Shown piece after piece: positions 7,976 to 16,902 of a stretch of DNA of 64,000 bases. The DNA is from Actinomadura sp. J1-007. GTDB lineage: Bacteria > Actinomycetota > Actinomycetes > Streptosporangiales > Streptosporangiaceae. Numbering within the stretch: position 1 is the first letter of the stretch; the number at the start of each line of letters is the position of its first letter. The stretch covers positions 2,542,001-2,606,000 of the forward strand of contig NZ_WING01000001.1 in the NCBI RefSeq assembly GCF_009793335.1, read 5' to 3'. The notes under the pieces are model-generated. The model saw only the letters and a program-made list of their open reading frames with translations. It searched no databases and was not told the DNA's origin. The position numbers and the translations under genes were made by a program.

Positions 7976-7995
7976 CGGGTCTCGCCCGGGGAGCC

Positions 7996-8024
7996 GACGA
8001 ACTCCGGTTCCCGGAATTCGTCGG
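7996..8024 (+). terminator. Hairpin terminator after merR-HEAT
   Basis: Hairpin CGACGAA-ct-CCGG / CCGG-aa-TTCGTCG with a three-base loop, 20 bases after the stop at 7975. The internal mismatched pairs still leave 11 paired bases. No clear U tract, as usual in high-GC actinobacteria. The rest of the 7976-8241 spacer holds a small ACACG-GT-CGTGT palindrome near 8062-8076. Confidence 0.5.
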
Positions 8025-8241
8025 GCTGCGGGCGCGCCTGTCGCTCACTTACGCCGGGGAAACACACGGTCGTGTATTTCTTTTGCGGTACGGCCGAGAT
8101 CTGCCTCGGCGGCGGATGCGAATCGGCATAGAACAGGCGGCGTGATACGAGCGTGGCCGCGAATCGCACACGGACCCGGCCTTCGCGCCCGAACTGCGGC
8201 TCCGGACGTCGGTTTCTTCGTGTTGCGAAGGGAGACGTGCG

Positions 8242-9450
8242 ATGACCCGACTTCAGCGTTCCGGCCGATTGTCCCGACGTTCGGCACTCGGAGTTCTCGG
8301 GGCCGTCCCAGTCACCGCGGGCACGGCTCTGGCCGCCCCGGAAACCGCCGACGCTGCTCCGATACGGAACGGCTCGGTGCCGAGGGATCTGCGTCCCGGC
8401 GGCGCCTTCGACCGGCAGGTGGCCCGGCTGGCGGCCCAGGACAAGTTCTCGGGAAGCCTGCTGGTGGCGCACCGGGACGACGTGGTGCTCGCCAGGGCGT
8501 ACGGGAAGGCCAACGAACGGCTGTCGATCCCGAACCGGCCGGACACCACCTTCGTTCTCGCCTCGGTCTCCAAGATGTTCACCGCCGTGGCGCTCGTCCA
8601 ACTCGCCGAGCAGAGAAAGGTCGACTTCTACAAGCCCATCGGCACTTATGTGAAAGGTTTTCCGGCCGACATTGCGGACAAGGTCACCGTCCACCATCTG
8701 CTCACCCACACCTCCGGCATGGGCGACCACATGAGGCACCCGGACTGGCCGAAGGAGTCCGCCAAGTGGACCAGTACGGCCGAGGTCTGGAACGGCACCC
8801 TGGCGATCATCCGGAGAAGTCCGCTGCTTTTCACGCCCGGCACCCGGTTCGAGTACAGCAACGCCGGGTACTGCGTGCTCGGCGAGATCATTGCGCAGGT
8901 ATCCGGCCGTTCCTATTACGACTATGTTCGCGACCACGTCTTCGCCAGGGCGGGGATGGCCCGTACCGCCTTCTACACCAAACCGCAATGGCGGACGGAC
9001 AAGCGCATCGCCCATCCGTACGTTCTCCAGCCCTCTGGGCAACGCGTCGACGCGGTCGAGGAGCACGTCTTCATCGGCAGCCCGGCCGGAAACGCGTTCT
9101 CCACCTGTGCGGACATGGTTCGCTTCGGGCGTGCGCTGCACGGCGGCAAACTGCTCGGCCACGCCTACAGGGAACTGGCCGTGAGCGGGAAAACAGCCCT
9201 TTCCCCGAAGCCCGCCAACGACCCGGCCGTCCAGGACACCCACTGGGCCTACGGTTCCATCGCCACGATCTACAACGACCAGCGCATCGTCGGGCACACC
9301 GGCGGCGGCCCGATGAGCGGCATCAGCACGATGATCGACACGTTCCCCGACCTGGACTGGACCGTGGTCGTCCTCATGAACTACGACGACATCGACGTCC
9401 TCAACTCCGTGACGTCCCACGCGAGACGCCTCATCACCCGGGGGTCATGA
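8242..9450 (+). CDS. Exported serine hydrolase (beta-lactamase/DD-peptidase family)
   Basis: A 402-residue class-C-beta-lactamase-like serine hydrolase (family S12). The N-terminus LSRRSALGVLGAVPVTAG is a Tat-type signal ending near TALAAP. Catalytic SXXK is SVSK at residues 108-111, the YXN motif is YSN near 197, and the KTG-equivalent is HTGG near 353. Other family blocks are HHLLTHTSGMGDH and FSTCADMVRFGRAL. AGGGAG precedes the ATG. Could be a D-alanyl-D-alanine carboxypeptidase, esterase or amidase; the sequence does not discriminate. Single-gene unit, followed by a repeat-rich spacer. Confidence 0.9.
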   Translation: MTRLQRSGRLSRRSALGVLGAVPVTAGTALAAPETADAAPIRNGSVPRDLRPGGAFDRQVARLAAQDKFSGSLLVAHRDDVVLARAYGKANERLSIPNRPDTTFVLASVSKMFTAVALVQLAEQRKVDFYKPIGTYVKGFPADIADKVTVHHLLTHTSGMGDHMRHPDWPKESAKWTSTAEVWNGTLAIIRRSPLLFTPGTRFEYSNAGYCVLGEIIAQVSGRSYYDYVRDHVFARAGMARTAFYTKPQWRTDKRIAHPYVLQPSGQRVDAVEEHVFIGSPAGNAFSTCADMVRFGRALHGGKLLGHAYRELAVSGKTALSPKPANDPAVQDTHWAYGSIATIYNDQRIVGHTGGGPMSGISTMIDTFPDLDWTVVVLMNYDDIDVLNSVTSHARRLITRGS

Positions 9451-9589
9451 CGAACGCCGGTATTCGGATACCGCATCCGAATACCGGCAGCCATCTCGTC
9501 GGGTCTGCTGGGACACAGTTCGTCCAGCGGTCTGGACGCACGACCACCGCAAGCAGCACCAGAGGCACGGGCCCGGCAGCTGCGGCTGC

Positions 9590-9802
9590 GGCTGCGGCGC
9601 GCGTCCGTTTCGGGTGCGGGCGCGGAAGCCGTTCCACATGCGGTTGCGGGTGCCGTTCCAAATGCGGTTGCGGTTGCCGTTTCGGGTGCGGTTTCGGGGG
9701 CCGTTCCAGATGCGGTTGCGGGTGCGGTTTCGGGTGCCGTTCCAGATGCGGGCGCGGAAGCCGTTCCGGGTGCGTTTTAGGGTGCGGTTGCGGGTGCGGT
9801 TT
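9590..9802. repeat. Degenerate short tandem-repeat tract in the 9451-9853 spacer
   Basis: A low-complexity tract with interspersed units such as GGTTGCGG, GTTTCGGGTGC and GCCGTTCCAGATGCGG recurring at multiples of six bases (the longer unit appears three times). All six frames give simple Cys/Gly/Arg, Arg/Phe or His/Pro strings without a start signal, so I read it as non-coding. It sits between the 3' ends of the serine hydrolase and the convergent CU044_5270 gene. The rest of the 9451-9853 gap shows nothing besides the terminator at 9803. Confidence 0.65.
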
Positions 9803-9846
9803 CGGCGAGGGCCCGGGCCCGGGTGTGAGTGGGTGGGCCCTCGCCG
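9803..9846 (-). terminator. Hairpin terminator of the sigma/CU044_5270 operon
   Basis: Perfect 12-base inverted repeat CGGCGAGGGCCC / GGGCCCTCGCCG with a 20-base loop, beginning 7 bases past the stop of the minus-strand gene at 9854. It can also serve the convergent serine hydrolase side. Confidence 0.6.
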
Positions 9847-9853
9847 AGGTGGT

Positions 9854-10936
9854 TCAGCGGGACGGGGCCTTGTCCGTCCAGTCGGAACGGAGCGTGGCGT
9901 TCGACAGGTTCACCTGCTTCACGCCGGCGGTGCTCGGCGCGCGCTCGCCCTTGCCTGTCATGACCGTTTCGCTGGTCAGGGCACGGCCGCTGGCAGGGTC
10001 GATGATGAGGCGGTCCCCGAACGTGGACCCCTGGTCGTCCTTCCCGATGTCGATGCCCACCGCGGTGCCCGTCCGGCCCTCCCGGTCCTTGACCGTGCCG
10101 AGCTTCCTGACGCCGGGGAGGTCAGCCAGCATCCGGTACGTGGCCGCGCGGACCTTCGGCGAGGCCGGGTAGTGCAGGAGCACGCTGGAGCCCCAGTCGA
10201 AGAGCTGCTCGTCGCCGTCCTCGGGGGACTGGCGCTGGATGAGCCGGAGCAGCGCCGACTTGAGGCGTCCGGGATCGGTCGGCAGCGCCTGGACGTCCTG
10301 AGGGGTGAGGCTCTGGCCGAAAAGCTGCTCGTAGTCGGCCGGCTTGGTCCGGTCGACCCCGGGCTTTCCCGGCTTGGAGGAGATGGCCGAGCCGCCCTCC
10401 GTCCCGCGGAACGTCGCGGGCGAGCCCTCCTTCCGCCACGCGTTCCGGTCCGCCTCGGTCGCGGGTACGGCGCCGAGTTCCTGCGACTTCCCCAGTGCCG
10501 GGCCGCTGCCGTCCGAAGGCATCCAGACCTCGTGGCGCCACCGCGCGTACACCTGGTAGGCGGCATGGCCGGGCTTGCCCACCTGGACGAGCTCGTCGGT
10601 GCGCATCGTGTGGTGCCAGTACTTTCCGCCGCCCGGCGGCGCGGATTCGGCCTGCTGGGCGGCCATCAGCAGCAGCGCGTGCGCCGACCGCCGTCCGTTC
10701 GGGTCGTTCGCGTCACCTTGCCCGGCCACGACGACCGTGATCGCCGCGGCGGTGGCCGCCGCGGCCAGCCCGAAGCCTGCCGCGACGAACCGCGGGGCCC
10801 GGCGCCGCGCGCCGCGCCTCCTCGGCGCGCCGTCCTCGGTGAGCCTGGCGCGGGCCGCCGTGACGACCTGCGGGCTCGCCGCCGGCGGCTCGTCGAACAG
10901 CGCTCGCACCTCGGCCAGTTCGTCCGTCTCGTTCAT
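9854..10936 (-). CDS. CU044_5270 family protein (membrane partner of ECF sigma)
   Basis: A 360-residue protein of the actinobacterial CU044_5270 family. It has a cytosolic N-terminus of about 50 residues beginning MNETDELAEVRALFDE, one membrane helix (FVAAGFGLAAAATAAAITVVV, residues about 50-70), then an extracytoplasmic domain with the family signature KYWHHTMRTDELVQVG and a late DRLIIDPASGRALTSETV. Its ATG overlaps the upstream sigma gene as ATGA. Members are regularly encoded right after an ECF sigma gene and are presumed regulators of it, anti-sigma-like, although no zinc anti-sigma motif is present. Confidence 0.88.
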   Translation of the reverse strand: MNETDELAEVRALFDEPPAASPQVVTAARARLTEDGAPRRRGARRRAPRFVAAGFGLAAAATAAAITVVVAGQGDANDPNGRRSAHALLLMAAQQAESAPPGGGKYWHHTMRTDELVQVGKPGHAAYQVYARWRHEVWMPSDGSGPALGKSQELGAVPATEADRNAWRKEGSPATFRGTEGGSAISSKPGKPGVDRTKPADYEQLFGQSLTPQDVQALPTDPGRLKSALLRLIQRQSPEDGDEQLFDWGSSVLLHYPASPKVRAATYRMLADLPGVRKLGTVKDREGRTGTAVGIDIGKDDQGSTFGDRLIIDPASGRALTSETVMTGKGERAPSTAGVKQVNLSNATLRSDWTDKAPSR

Positions 10937-11559
10937 CGGGTCCTCTCCTCGTCCCGAAGCGGATTGGTCCCGCCGAGCGCCTTCCGCAGTTTCCTTCGAG
11001 CCCGGTCGAACCGCGACGACACGGTGCCGGCCGGCACGTCCAGGGCCTCCGCGACCTGGTCGTGGGTCAGCTCGGCCAGCACGATCAGCAGCAGCACGTC
11101 ACGCTGCCCGGCCGGCAGGCCGGCCAGCGCCTCGGCCAGGCTCCTCCTGGCCGCGTGCGCGCTGACCCGTACGTCGATCCGCTCCTCGTCGCCGCCGGCG
11201 TCGCGCTCGACGGGCAGGCGCCTGAGCGCGCGCAGCTTGCGCACCTCGTCGCGCCGGTACCGCCCGATCAGGTTGGTCGCGATGCCGTACAGCCACGGCC
11301 GGGCGTTGTCGCGGGACAGATCGTAGGACCGGCGCTGCCGGAACGCGGCGTGGAACGTCTCGGCGGCGATGTCGTCGGCGGCCTGCGCGTCGAGGCGGCG
11401 CGCCACGTACCGGTGGATCTCCGCGAAGTACGCGTCGAAGATCGCGCCGAACCGTTCGGGCTCATGCCAGGACCGTTCGATGACCGACGCGTCGCCGGTC
11501 TCCCCGGCCCCGGCCGGGGTCTGTTCGGCGCCGGCCGGGGCGTCGGTGGTGACGGTCAC
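10933..11559 (-). CDS. ECF RNA polymerase sigma factor
   Basis: An ECF (sigma-70 family) factor of about 208 residues. Region 2 is FGAIFDAYFAEIHRYVARRL ... DDIAAETFHAAFRQR ... NARPWLYGIATNLI. Region 4 is LPAGQRDVLLLIVLAELTHD then VAEALDVPAGTVSSRFDRAR. I chose the GTG at 11559 because AGGGAG lies 6 bases upstream; an in-frame ATG at 11574 has no good RBS but is possible. The stop overlaps the CU044_5270 start (ATGA), so the two are co-translated. Target promoters unknown. Confidence 0.88.
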   Translation of the reverse strand: MTVTTDAPAGAEQTPAGAGETGDASVIERSWHEPERFGAIFDAYFAEIHRYVARRLDAQAADDIAAETFHAAFRQRRSYDLSRDNARPWLYGIATNLIGRYRRDEVRKLRALRRLPVERDAGGDEERIDVRVSAHAARRSLAEALAGLPAGQRDVLLLIVLAELTHDQVAEALDVPAGTVSSRFDRARRKLRKALGGTNPLRDEERTR

Positions 11560-11692
11560 ACGTGGCTCCCTCATAAAGGCCCATCCGTCGGCGTGGACTG
11601 TTGTCACCCGTTGTTGCCCGCACCGCCTCCCCGCCGTCCCCCGATCCCGAACTCAGTTCCTGCCCGGTACGGATGGTGGTTGAGGGAACGGA

Positions 11693-12199
11693 TCAGCGCG
11701 TATGGCCGTACGGCGTCGACATCAGCGCCAACACGGCCGCCACCACGACCACGATGAGGACGGCGCAGATCCAGGCGGTCGCCAACCGGTCGGCCTGGAC
11801 CTTGGCGTCCGGGTTCTGCCGCTGCGCGATGTAGGACCTGAGCATCCGGCCGCGCACCGGGAGGATGGCGACGGGGATGGCGGCCATCACGGCGCTGTAG
11901 AGGAACAGGATCGCGGACGCCGGTTCGGGGCGGAGCAGGTTCGTTCCGAGCAGCAGGGCGAGGGCGGCGGGGACCACCAGATAGAGCACCCACTTGCCCT
12001 GCCCCTGCCGTTCCTCCATCTCGCGGCGCAGGTCGTCGGGGTACTCCTCCGGCTTGACGATCAGCGCCCGCAGGCTGAGCACGAAGAGCACCGACACCGC
12101 GATCGCGATGATCCACCAGCGGGACTGGGAGATCGAGAAGAGCGGGCCGGACGGCTCGTCCTGAGTGGCGAGCGGGCGGACGAGCAGAGCGGCGACCAT
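11693..12199 (-). CDS. Small four-helix membrane protein
   Basis: A 168-residue integral membrane protein with about four helices: WWIIAIAVSVLFVLSLRALI, WVLYLVVPAALALLLGTNLL, SAILFLYSAVMAAIPVAILP and ATAWICAVLIVVVVAAVLAL. The loop between helices 1 and 2 is charged (KPEEYPDDLRREMEERQGQG). GGAGGT lies 8 bases before the ATG at 12199; longer in-frame starts have no RBS. No family recognised. It lies 133 bases upstream of, and in the same direction as, the ECF sigma operon, but nothing shows they share a transcript. Confidence 0.75.
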   Translation of the reverse strand: MVAALLVRPLATQDEPSGPLFSISQSRWWIIAIAVSVLFVLSLRALIVKPEEYPDDLRREMEERQGQGKWVLYLVVPAALALLLGTNLLRPEPASAILFLYSAVMAAIPVAILPVRGRMLRSYIAQRQNPDAKVQADRLATAWICAVLIVVVVAAVLALMSTPYGHTR

Positions 12200-12386
12200 G
12201 GGGCGGGACCTCCGGGGCATCGGCGTACGGCGGGCACACGGCCCCTTCCACGCCGACCAGACTTCCCGGCACACCCAGCGCCAGCTTGACGCGTCGTTCA
12301 CATTCTAGGACGTTCACGGCGATCGCCGGATACTCGGGGGACGCGTGACCTGCACGGCAGGGCGGACCGTTCGTCGGGCGGCAGCC

Positions 12387-13288
12387 TTATCCGGTCTCGC
12401 TCGCGGATCTTTCCGCATGCCGAAGGGTCAGTTCGGCTACCTTCTCGGGCGCCTCGCGCGGCGGAAAGTGGCCGACGCCGGGAAGAACGACCCGTTCGTA
12501 GTGGGCGGCGAACAGTTCGTCCTTGCCTTCGGTCGTCTCGGGCAGGTTGTCGCCGTCCTGGGCTCCGTGCACCACGAGCGTCGGAACCCGTACCGGCGGC
12601 GGATCCGACAGGCGCTGCTCGATGTGGTCGTAGGCCGGATCTCCCGCCGCCTCCCCCAGCGGTGCAGGTAGGCGTGCACGGTGACCGGCGGCCAGTCGTC
12701 GTTGTCCCAGGCCGCCGCGGCCTGCTCGAACTCCTGATCGCCGAACGTCCAGCCGGGCGCCCAGGTCTCCCACAGATGGCGCGAGAAAGAGCGGCGGTCG
12801 TCCCGCATCGCGCGGCGGCCGCGTTCGGTCGCGACGAACCACTCGTACCAGTAGGCGTGGACGAGCGGCCAGCTCAGCGGCGCGTCCGGCCGGTTGGTCG
12901 CGTATCCCGCGGACAACGCCACGAGCGCCGCGACGCGTTCAGGGAACAGCGCGCCGACCACGTAACCGGCACGCGCTCCCCAGTCGTGCCCCACCAGCAG
13001 CACCCGGTCCAGGTCCAGCGCCTCCAGGAAGGCCGCCAGATCGTGCCCGAGCGCACCGATCTGCCCGCTGCGCATCGTGTCCGCTGAACGGAACCGCGTC
13101 GGCCCGAAGCCCCGCAAGAAGGGCCTGTACACCCGATATCCCGCTTCGTGCCAGAACGGCAGGACCCCGTCCCAGCAGTGCACGTCGTCCGGCCACCCGT
13201 GCACGGCCACCAGGCCGCGCCCGCCCTCAGGCCCCGTCACCACGTACCCGACGTCCAACTCCGCGGTCCGTACGAACTCGACCATCAT
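12387..13288 (-). pseudogene. Alpha/beta hydrolase (epoxide-hydrolase-like), -1 frameshift
   Basis: An alpha/beta-hydrolase of about 300 residues. In the first frame: VAVHGWPDDVHCWDGVLPFW (oxyanion HGWP), then LLVGHDWGARAGYVVG with the nucleophile Asp in GHDWGA, which points to the epoxide hydrolase/haloalkane dehalogenase branch. After a break near 12655 (a G run on the coding strand, one G short) the other frame gives TLVVHGAQDGDNLPE (acid residue) and LPGVGHFPPREAPEKVAE (catalytic His). Both halves are well conserved and join without loss, so the break is probably a sequencing indel. GAGGGGGG precedes MMVEFVRT at 13288. Confidence 0.85.
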
Positions 13289-13633
13289 CGCCCCCCTCAG
13301 CCGCCCTCCCCACCACCCCAACCGGCAAACACCCCAAAGAACCCCAGCCCACACGCCCACCACCGCGCGGCGGGAGGCGGCGACGGGCGCGGTCGTGTGG
13401 GGCTGATGGACTTGAGCGCTGGAGCGTGCCGTTCGCTGTGGTGGGGCTGACCGTCTCGGGGGACGCGACAGGGACGGCGTCGTGGTCCAACGCGCTGGGG
13501 CGCGGCCGGTCACGACGCCGTCCGGGGGCTTGGCGGACGAGCGCTGGAAGGGGCTGGGTGGTCGTTCGGCAGTGCCACGCCTGTCTATTTGGTGGCAATG
13601 GCCTTGATGATGTGTGGTGCGCGTTGGCAGGGG
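13289..13633. other. Gene-free spacer, no recognised element
   Basis: 345 bases between the start of the hydrolase gene and the 3' end of the small secreted protein gene. Open frames here encode only Pro/Arg-rich strings without ribosome binding sites. The hydrolase promoter must lie near 13289-13400, but no confident -35/-10 or palindrome was seen. Confidence 0.5.
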
Positions 13634-14011
13634 TTACGCCACGCCATTTATCCAGTCGCTGCACCAGAGTGCCACTAGTTCATCGTAGTAGCACATTTTG
13701 ATTCGGATATCGCTGCCCTCGCGGCGGTTGAAGGTGGTCGACCTCTCCTTGCCGGCCCCGGACACGCTGAGGGTTCTCGTGCCGCCGCCGCCAGAGGCGA
13801 GGCGGAAGAAGCCCTTGATCCAGTAGCCGTCCGCCATTCTGTCCTTGACCGTGAACCGGTCGCCGTAGTGCTTCCACCAGATCCCGCCCCTGGCGAGGAC
13901 GAGTTGCGCGTTGGTGCCCGCCGACGCCGACGTCGCGGCGACAGTTGTGCCTGCGCTGACGAACGCGAGGGTGGTGATGAGGACGATGGTGCGGCGCATA
14001 CCGGAACGCAT
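13634..14011 (-). CDS. Small secreted protein, unknown function
   Basis: A 125-residue secreted protein. The signal peptide MRSGMRRTIVLITTLAFVSA continues to a cleavage-like TSASAG near residue 33. The mature part of about 92 residues is beta-type: LVLARGGIWWKHYGDRFTVKD, MADGYWIKGFFRLA, TRTLSVSGAG, then IRIKMCYYDELVALWCSDWI with two Cys that could form a disulfide. AGGAGG lies 5 bases before the ATG at 14011. Similar short secreted beta proteins are common singletons in Actinomadura-type genomes. No enzyme motif. Confidence 0.75.
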   Translation of the reverse strand: MRSGMRRTIVLITTLAFVSAGTTVAATSASAGTNAQLVLARGGIWWKHYGDRFTVKDRMADGYWIKGFFRLASGGGGTRTLSVSGAGKERSTTFNRREGSDIRIKMCYYDELVALWCSDWINGVA

Positions 14012-14103
14012 GCGCACCTCCTGATTGTCTGGCCGCCCTCACGGGAAACTATCAGGAGTTTCATTTGCCTACATCCCCCGAAAGTTGTATGGGTGTTGCT
14101 TCT

Positions 14104-14873
14104 TTAGAGGGTGTTTGTGGGGTGAGAATGCGTTCCCAACCACACGACGCGCCTTTGGGATCGGGCATGGATCACGTAGGGGGCCGTGATCTTGAGTGCT
14201 TCGCCTGTGTGGTGCTGTAGGTGAACATCGGCTGTGTTGTTGGGGTTGTGGTTGACGATGGCGAAGCTGGGGCGGTCGGCGGGGAGGGCGTCAGGGGTCG
14301 TGAGCGCTACCTTGCCTGCGCTGCCGAGGATCAGGGCGAACGGGGCGAAGGTGCCGTCGGGGGCGTTGAGGAGCAGGTTCGCGGCCGTCCTGCGGGCCTC
14401 GTCGAACAGGGTGTCCAGGTCGGCTTTGGAGGACGGGGCGTCGCGGTCGGCCTCGGCGGCGGCGAGTTCCAGCTCGTCCATGTCCACGTCGAAGCCGGAG
14501 CCGTCGTCGTGCGGCAGGACCGGCCACAGTGAGTAGAACGCCCGCCACACCGCGTTGGCCGCCGCCCAGTCGACTTCGCTGGAGCCCAGGCGCATGAGCG
14601 CGTAGGCGTCGATCCCGGGAAAGTCGGCCGACAGGGCGCGGATCGTGCTGGCCGTTCGCGCTCCTGAGGCGGCGTGGATCTCCAGGGGAGGATTTCGGCG
14701 CGTTTCTGGGGTGCGGTGGTGATGGTGGCTGATGCCCAGGCGGTTCCCGACGATTCGCGGTCGCGTGTCCACAGGGAGGCGTTCTGCTGTTCCGCGCGTA
14801 CCAGCACTCGGTCGAGTATGTCCGTGGCGCCGGCTCCGCCGGTTGCGCAGAAGATTCGCAGCTCGTAGGGCAT
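14104..14873 (-). pseudogene. Hypothetical protein, -1 frameshift
   Basis: About 256 residues in two frames. N-terminal part: MPYELRIFCATGGAGATDIL, DRVLVRAEQQNASLWTRD. After a break at 14690-14695 (CCCC run, one C short) the other frame continues LEIHAASGARTASTIRALS, then AYALMRLGSSEVDWAAANAV, DMDELELAAAEADRDAPSS, VALTTPDALPADRPSFAIV, with a C-terminus VVWLGTHSHPTNTL. No family recognised. The acidic, Ala-rich soluble composition looks like a real protein on both sides of the break. Single gene; the divergent PAP2 gene starts 263 bases away. Confidence 0.6.
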
Positions 14874-15135
14874 GGCGTGGTGGGGTCCTTGCGGGCTGGC
14901 GGAACGTATCCGTCTGGGGCGGGATGCGGTCGGGTGGGCTGCCGTGCTTGTCTTGCGGCGCCGGTTCAGGCTTTTGGGCCGTAGGTTCGATTCTGCCGGG
15001 GACGAGGCGCGTTGTGGGGGGCGTGTTTCGGGCCCCGGTGTGCCGGGGGTGGCCGAGGAGATGTAGATTTGTCCGCCGAGCGGCTCGGGTCCATCCGCCG
15101 CACCGCCCCAGCGGAAGGATGGGGGAATCCTTCGA

Positions 15136-16064
15136 ATGCTGCTCCAGCGCCCTGCGGTGCGGCGCACTGAGCGAGACGGTGACGCCGGCCGACCGCGCCG
15201 TAAGCGCCCGTTCATCCTGGGCGAGCTGGTGATCGTATGGCTCCTGCTGGAGGTCTACGGCTACATCCGCTCGCTGGCCGCCACGCGGCGCGGGCCCGCA
15301 CTGGCGCACGGCCGGGACATCCTCGACATCGAGCGCTGGCTGCATCTGGACGTCGAGCTGGGCGCGAACCACTGGCTGACCCGCCATGAAGACCTGTCGC
15401 GGGTGGCCGTCAACGTGTACCAGCACGCGCACACCGGCCTCACGATGTCCGTCCTGATGGGGTGCTACATCCTCGGGCCCCGCGTCTACCGGCCCGCGCG
15501 CAACTCCCTGGTCCTGATGAACCTGGTGGGGCTGGCGGTCTTCTTCGTCATGCCCGTGATGCCTCCGCGGCTGCTGCCGGACGAGGGGTTCATCGACACG
15601 GTGGCGGTGGCCGGTTTCGGGACCACGCACGGGGGCCGGTGCCCGCGGACCAGTACGCGGCCATGCCGTCCCTGCATCTCGCGTGGGCGGTCTGGGTGAT
15701 GGCGGTGTTCGTGGCGGTGCTGCGGCCCTACCGCCTGGGGTGGATCACGGCGCTGCATCCGATCACGACCGGGATCGTGGTCGTGGCCACCGCCAACCAC
15801 TACGTCCTGGACGTGGTGGCCGGGGTGGCGGTGGCCGTGGGGGCGAACTACGTGACCGGCCTGTCGCGGGCGGGCGACCGTACGGCGTGGACGTGGCGTC
15901 CGCTGATAAGGCGGCGCGGCGGTACGGATGACGCCGATTCCGCGGTGGTCATCCGGCATCCGGGCCCGGCGGCCGAGGACGGCGCCGAGAAACCCGTTCA
16001 TAACGGCAACGGGGCGGTACCGTCCGGCGAAGCCAAAGCCGAGGCCGAAGAGAGCACCGCGTAG
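15136..16064 (+). pseudogene. PAP2-superfamily membrane phosphatase/IPC-synthase-like, -1 frameshift
   Basis: A PAP2_3-type integral membrane protein of about 310 residues. The first frame has LGELVIVWLLLEVYGYIRSL, DILDIERWLHLDVELGANHW, then helices around VYQHAHTGLTMSVLMGCYIL and SLVLMNLVGLAVFFVMPVMP. The break near 15640 (GGGGGCC, one C short) switches to the frame carrying the catalytic PAP2 motifs AAMPSLHLAWAVWVM and ANHYVLDVVAGVAVAVGANY. These are the PSLH and H-x3-D signatures of lipid phosphatases and inositol phosphorylceramide synthase-like enzymes (here NHYVLD). The hydrophilic tail is Glu/Ala-rich. Probably intact in the organism. Confidence 0.8.
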
Positions 16065-16202
16065 AGCGGTCCACGCTGCTTTCCCGTGGCCGGGGTTAGT
16101 GGAACACGTGGGGGTCGTTCGCCGTGCGCCCGTGCAGGGATTTCTAGTATTGGGGCATGGGAGCAGCGCGGGGGCTGGACGGGGCGGAAAACGGGTGCGT
16201 CC

Positions 16203-16837
16203 GTGAGTGACGCCATTATGGACGCTTTGCGCGGGTGGATGTCGTCGCCATGGATTTACGTGGCCTTGTTCGGCCTCTCGATGTTCGATGCCTTCATCCC
16301 CGTTTTCCCCAGTGAATCCCTGGTCGTGACGGCGGGGGTCTTCGCGTCGCACGGGAAGCCGAATCTGGTCCTGGTGATCGTGGCTTCGGCGGCGGGCGCG
16401 TTCTGCGGCGACCACATCTCCTACTTCATCGGCCGTTTCGCAGGGGAACGTCTGGAACGGTGGCTGCGGCCGGGCACCCGCAGGCGCACCGCGTACGACC
16501 AGGCGGGCCGCATTCTCGCGAAACGCGGCGGGCTCGTTCTGGTCATCGCCCGCTACATTCCCGGCGGGCGGACGGCGGCGACGCTCGTGATGGGGGCCGT
16601 ACGGCATCCGCTGCGTTCCTTCACGCCGTTCGACGCGCTGGCGACGGTCCTGTGGGCGTCGTATTCGGCGCTGATCGGTTATCTGGGCGGTTCGGCGTTC
16701 GAGAACGACCCGCTCAAGGGCTGCTCTTGGGCCTCGGCATCGCGCTGGCCATCACGGCGCTGGTCGAGGGCGGACGCCATGTGTGGCAACGGCTCCGTCC
16801 GTCCAAGCGGAGGGACGAGGCGCCCGAGCGTCGCTAG
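16203..16837 (+). pseudogene. DedA-family membrane protein, -1 frameshift
   Basis: A DedA/SNARE-associated membrane protein of about 211 residues, the family of undecaprenyl phosphate and lipid flippases. Signatures: FDAFIPVFPSESLVVTAGVF (the re-entrant PSE motif), GAFCGDHISYFIGRFAGERL, and the essential ILVIARYIPGGRT-type block, here VLVIARYIPGGRTAATLVMG. The break at about 16722 (AAGGGCTGC, one C short) moves to the frame with LLLGLGIALAITALVEGGRH and a basic end. The GTG at 16203 was chosen as start; the RBS is weak and no better upstream start is in frame. Confidence 0.82.
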
Positions 16838-16902
16838 GACGGGGCCGAAGGGCGCACGACCGCCCGTTCGAGCAGGCCGTGCAGGGTGTGCTGCTGCGGG
16901 CT

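Noticed and set aside
6961..9420. An 819-codon minus-strand frame over MerR-HEAT and the serine hydrolase
   Set aside because: Mirror of recognised plus-strand genes; includes an Asp/Glu/Gly repeat that is just the reverse reading of the Ser/Pro linker.
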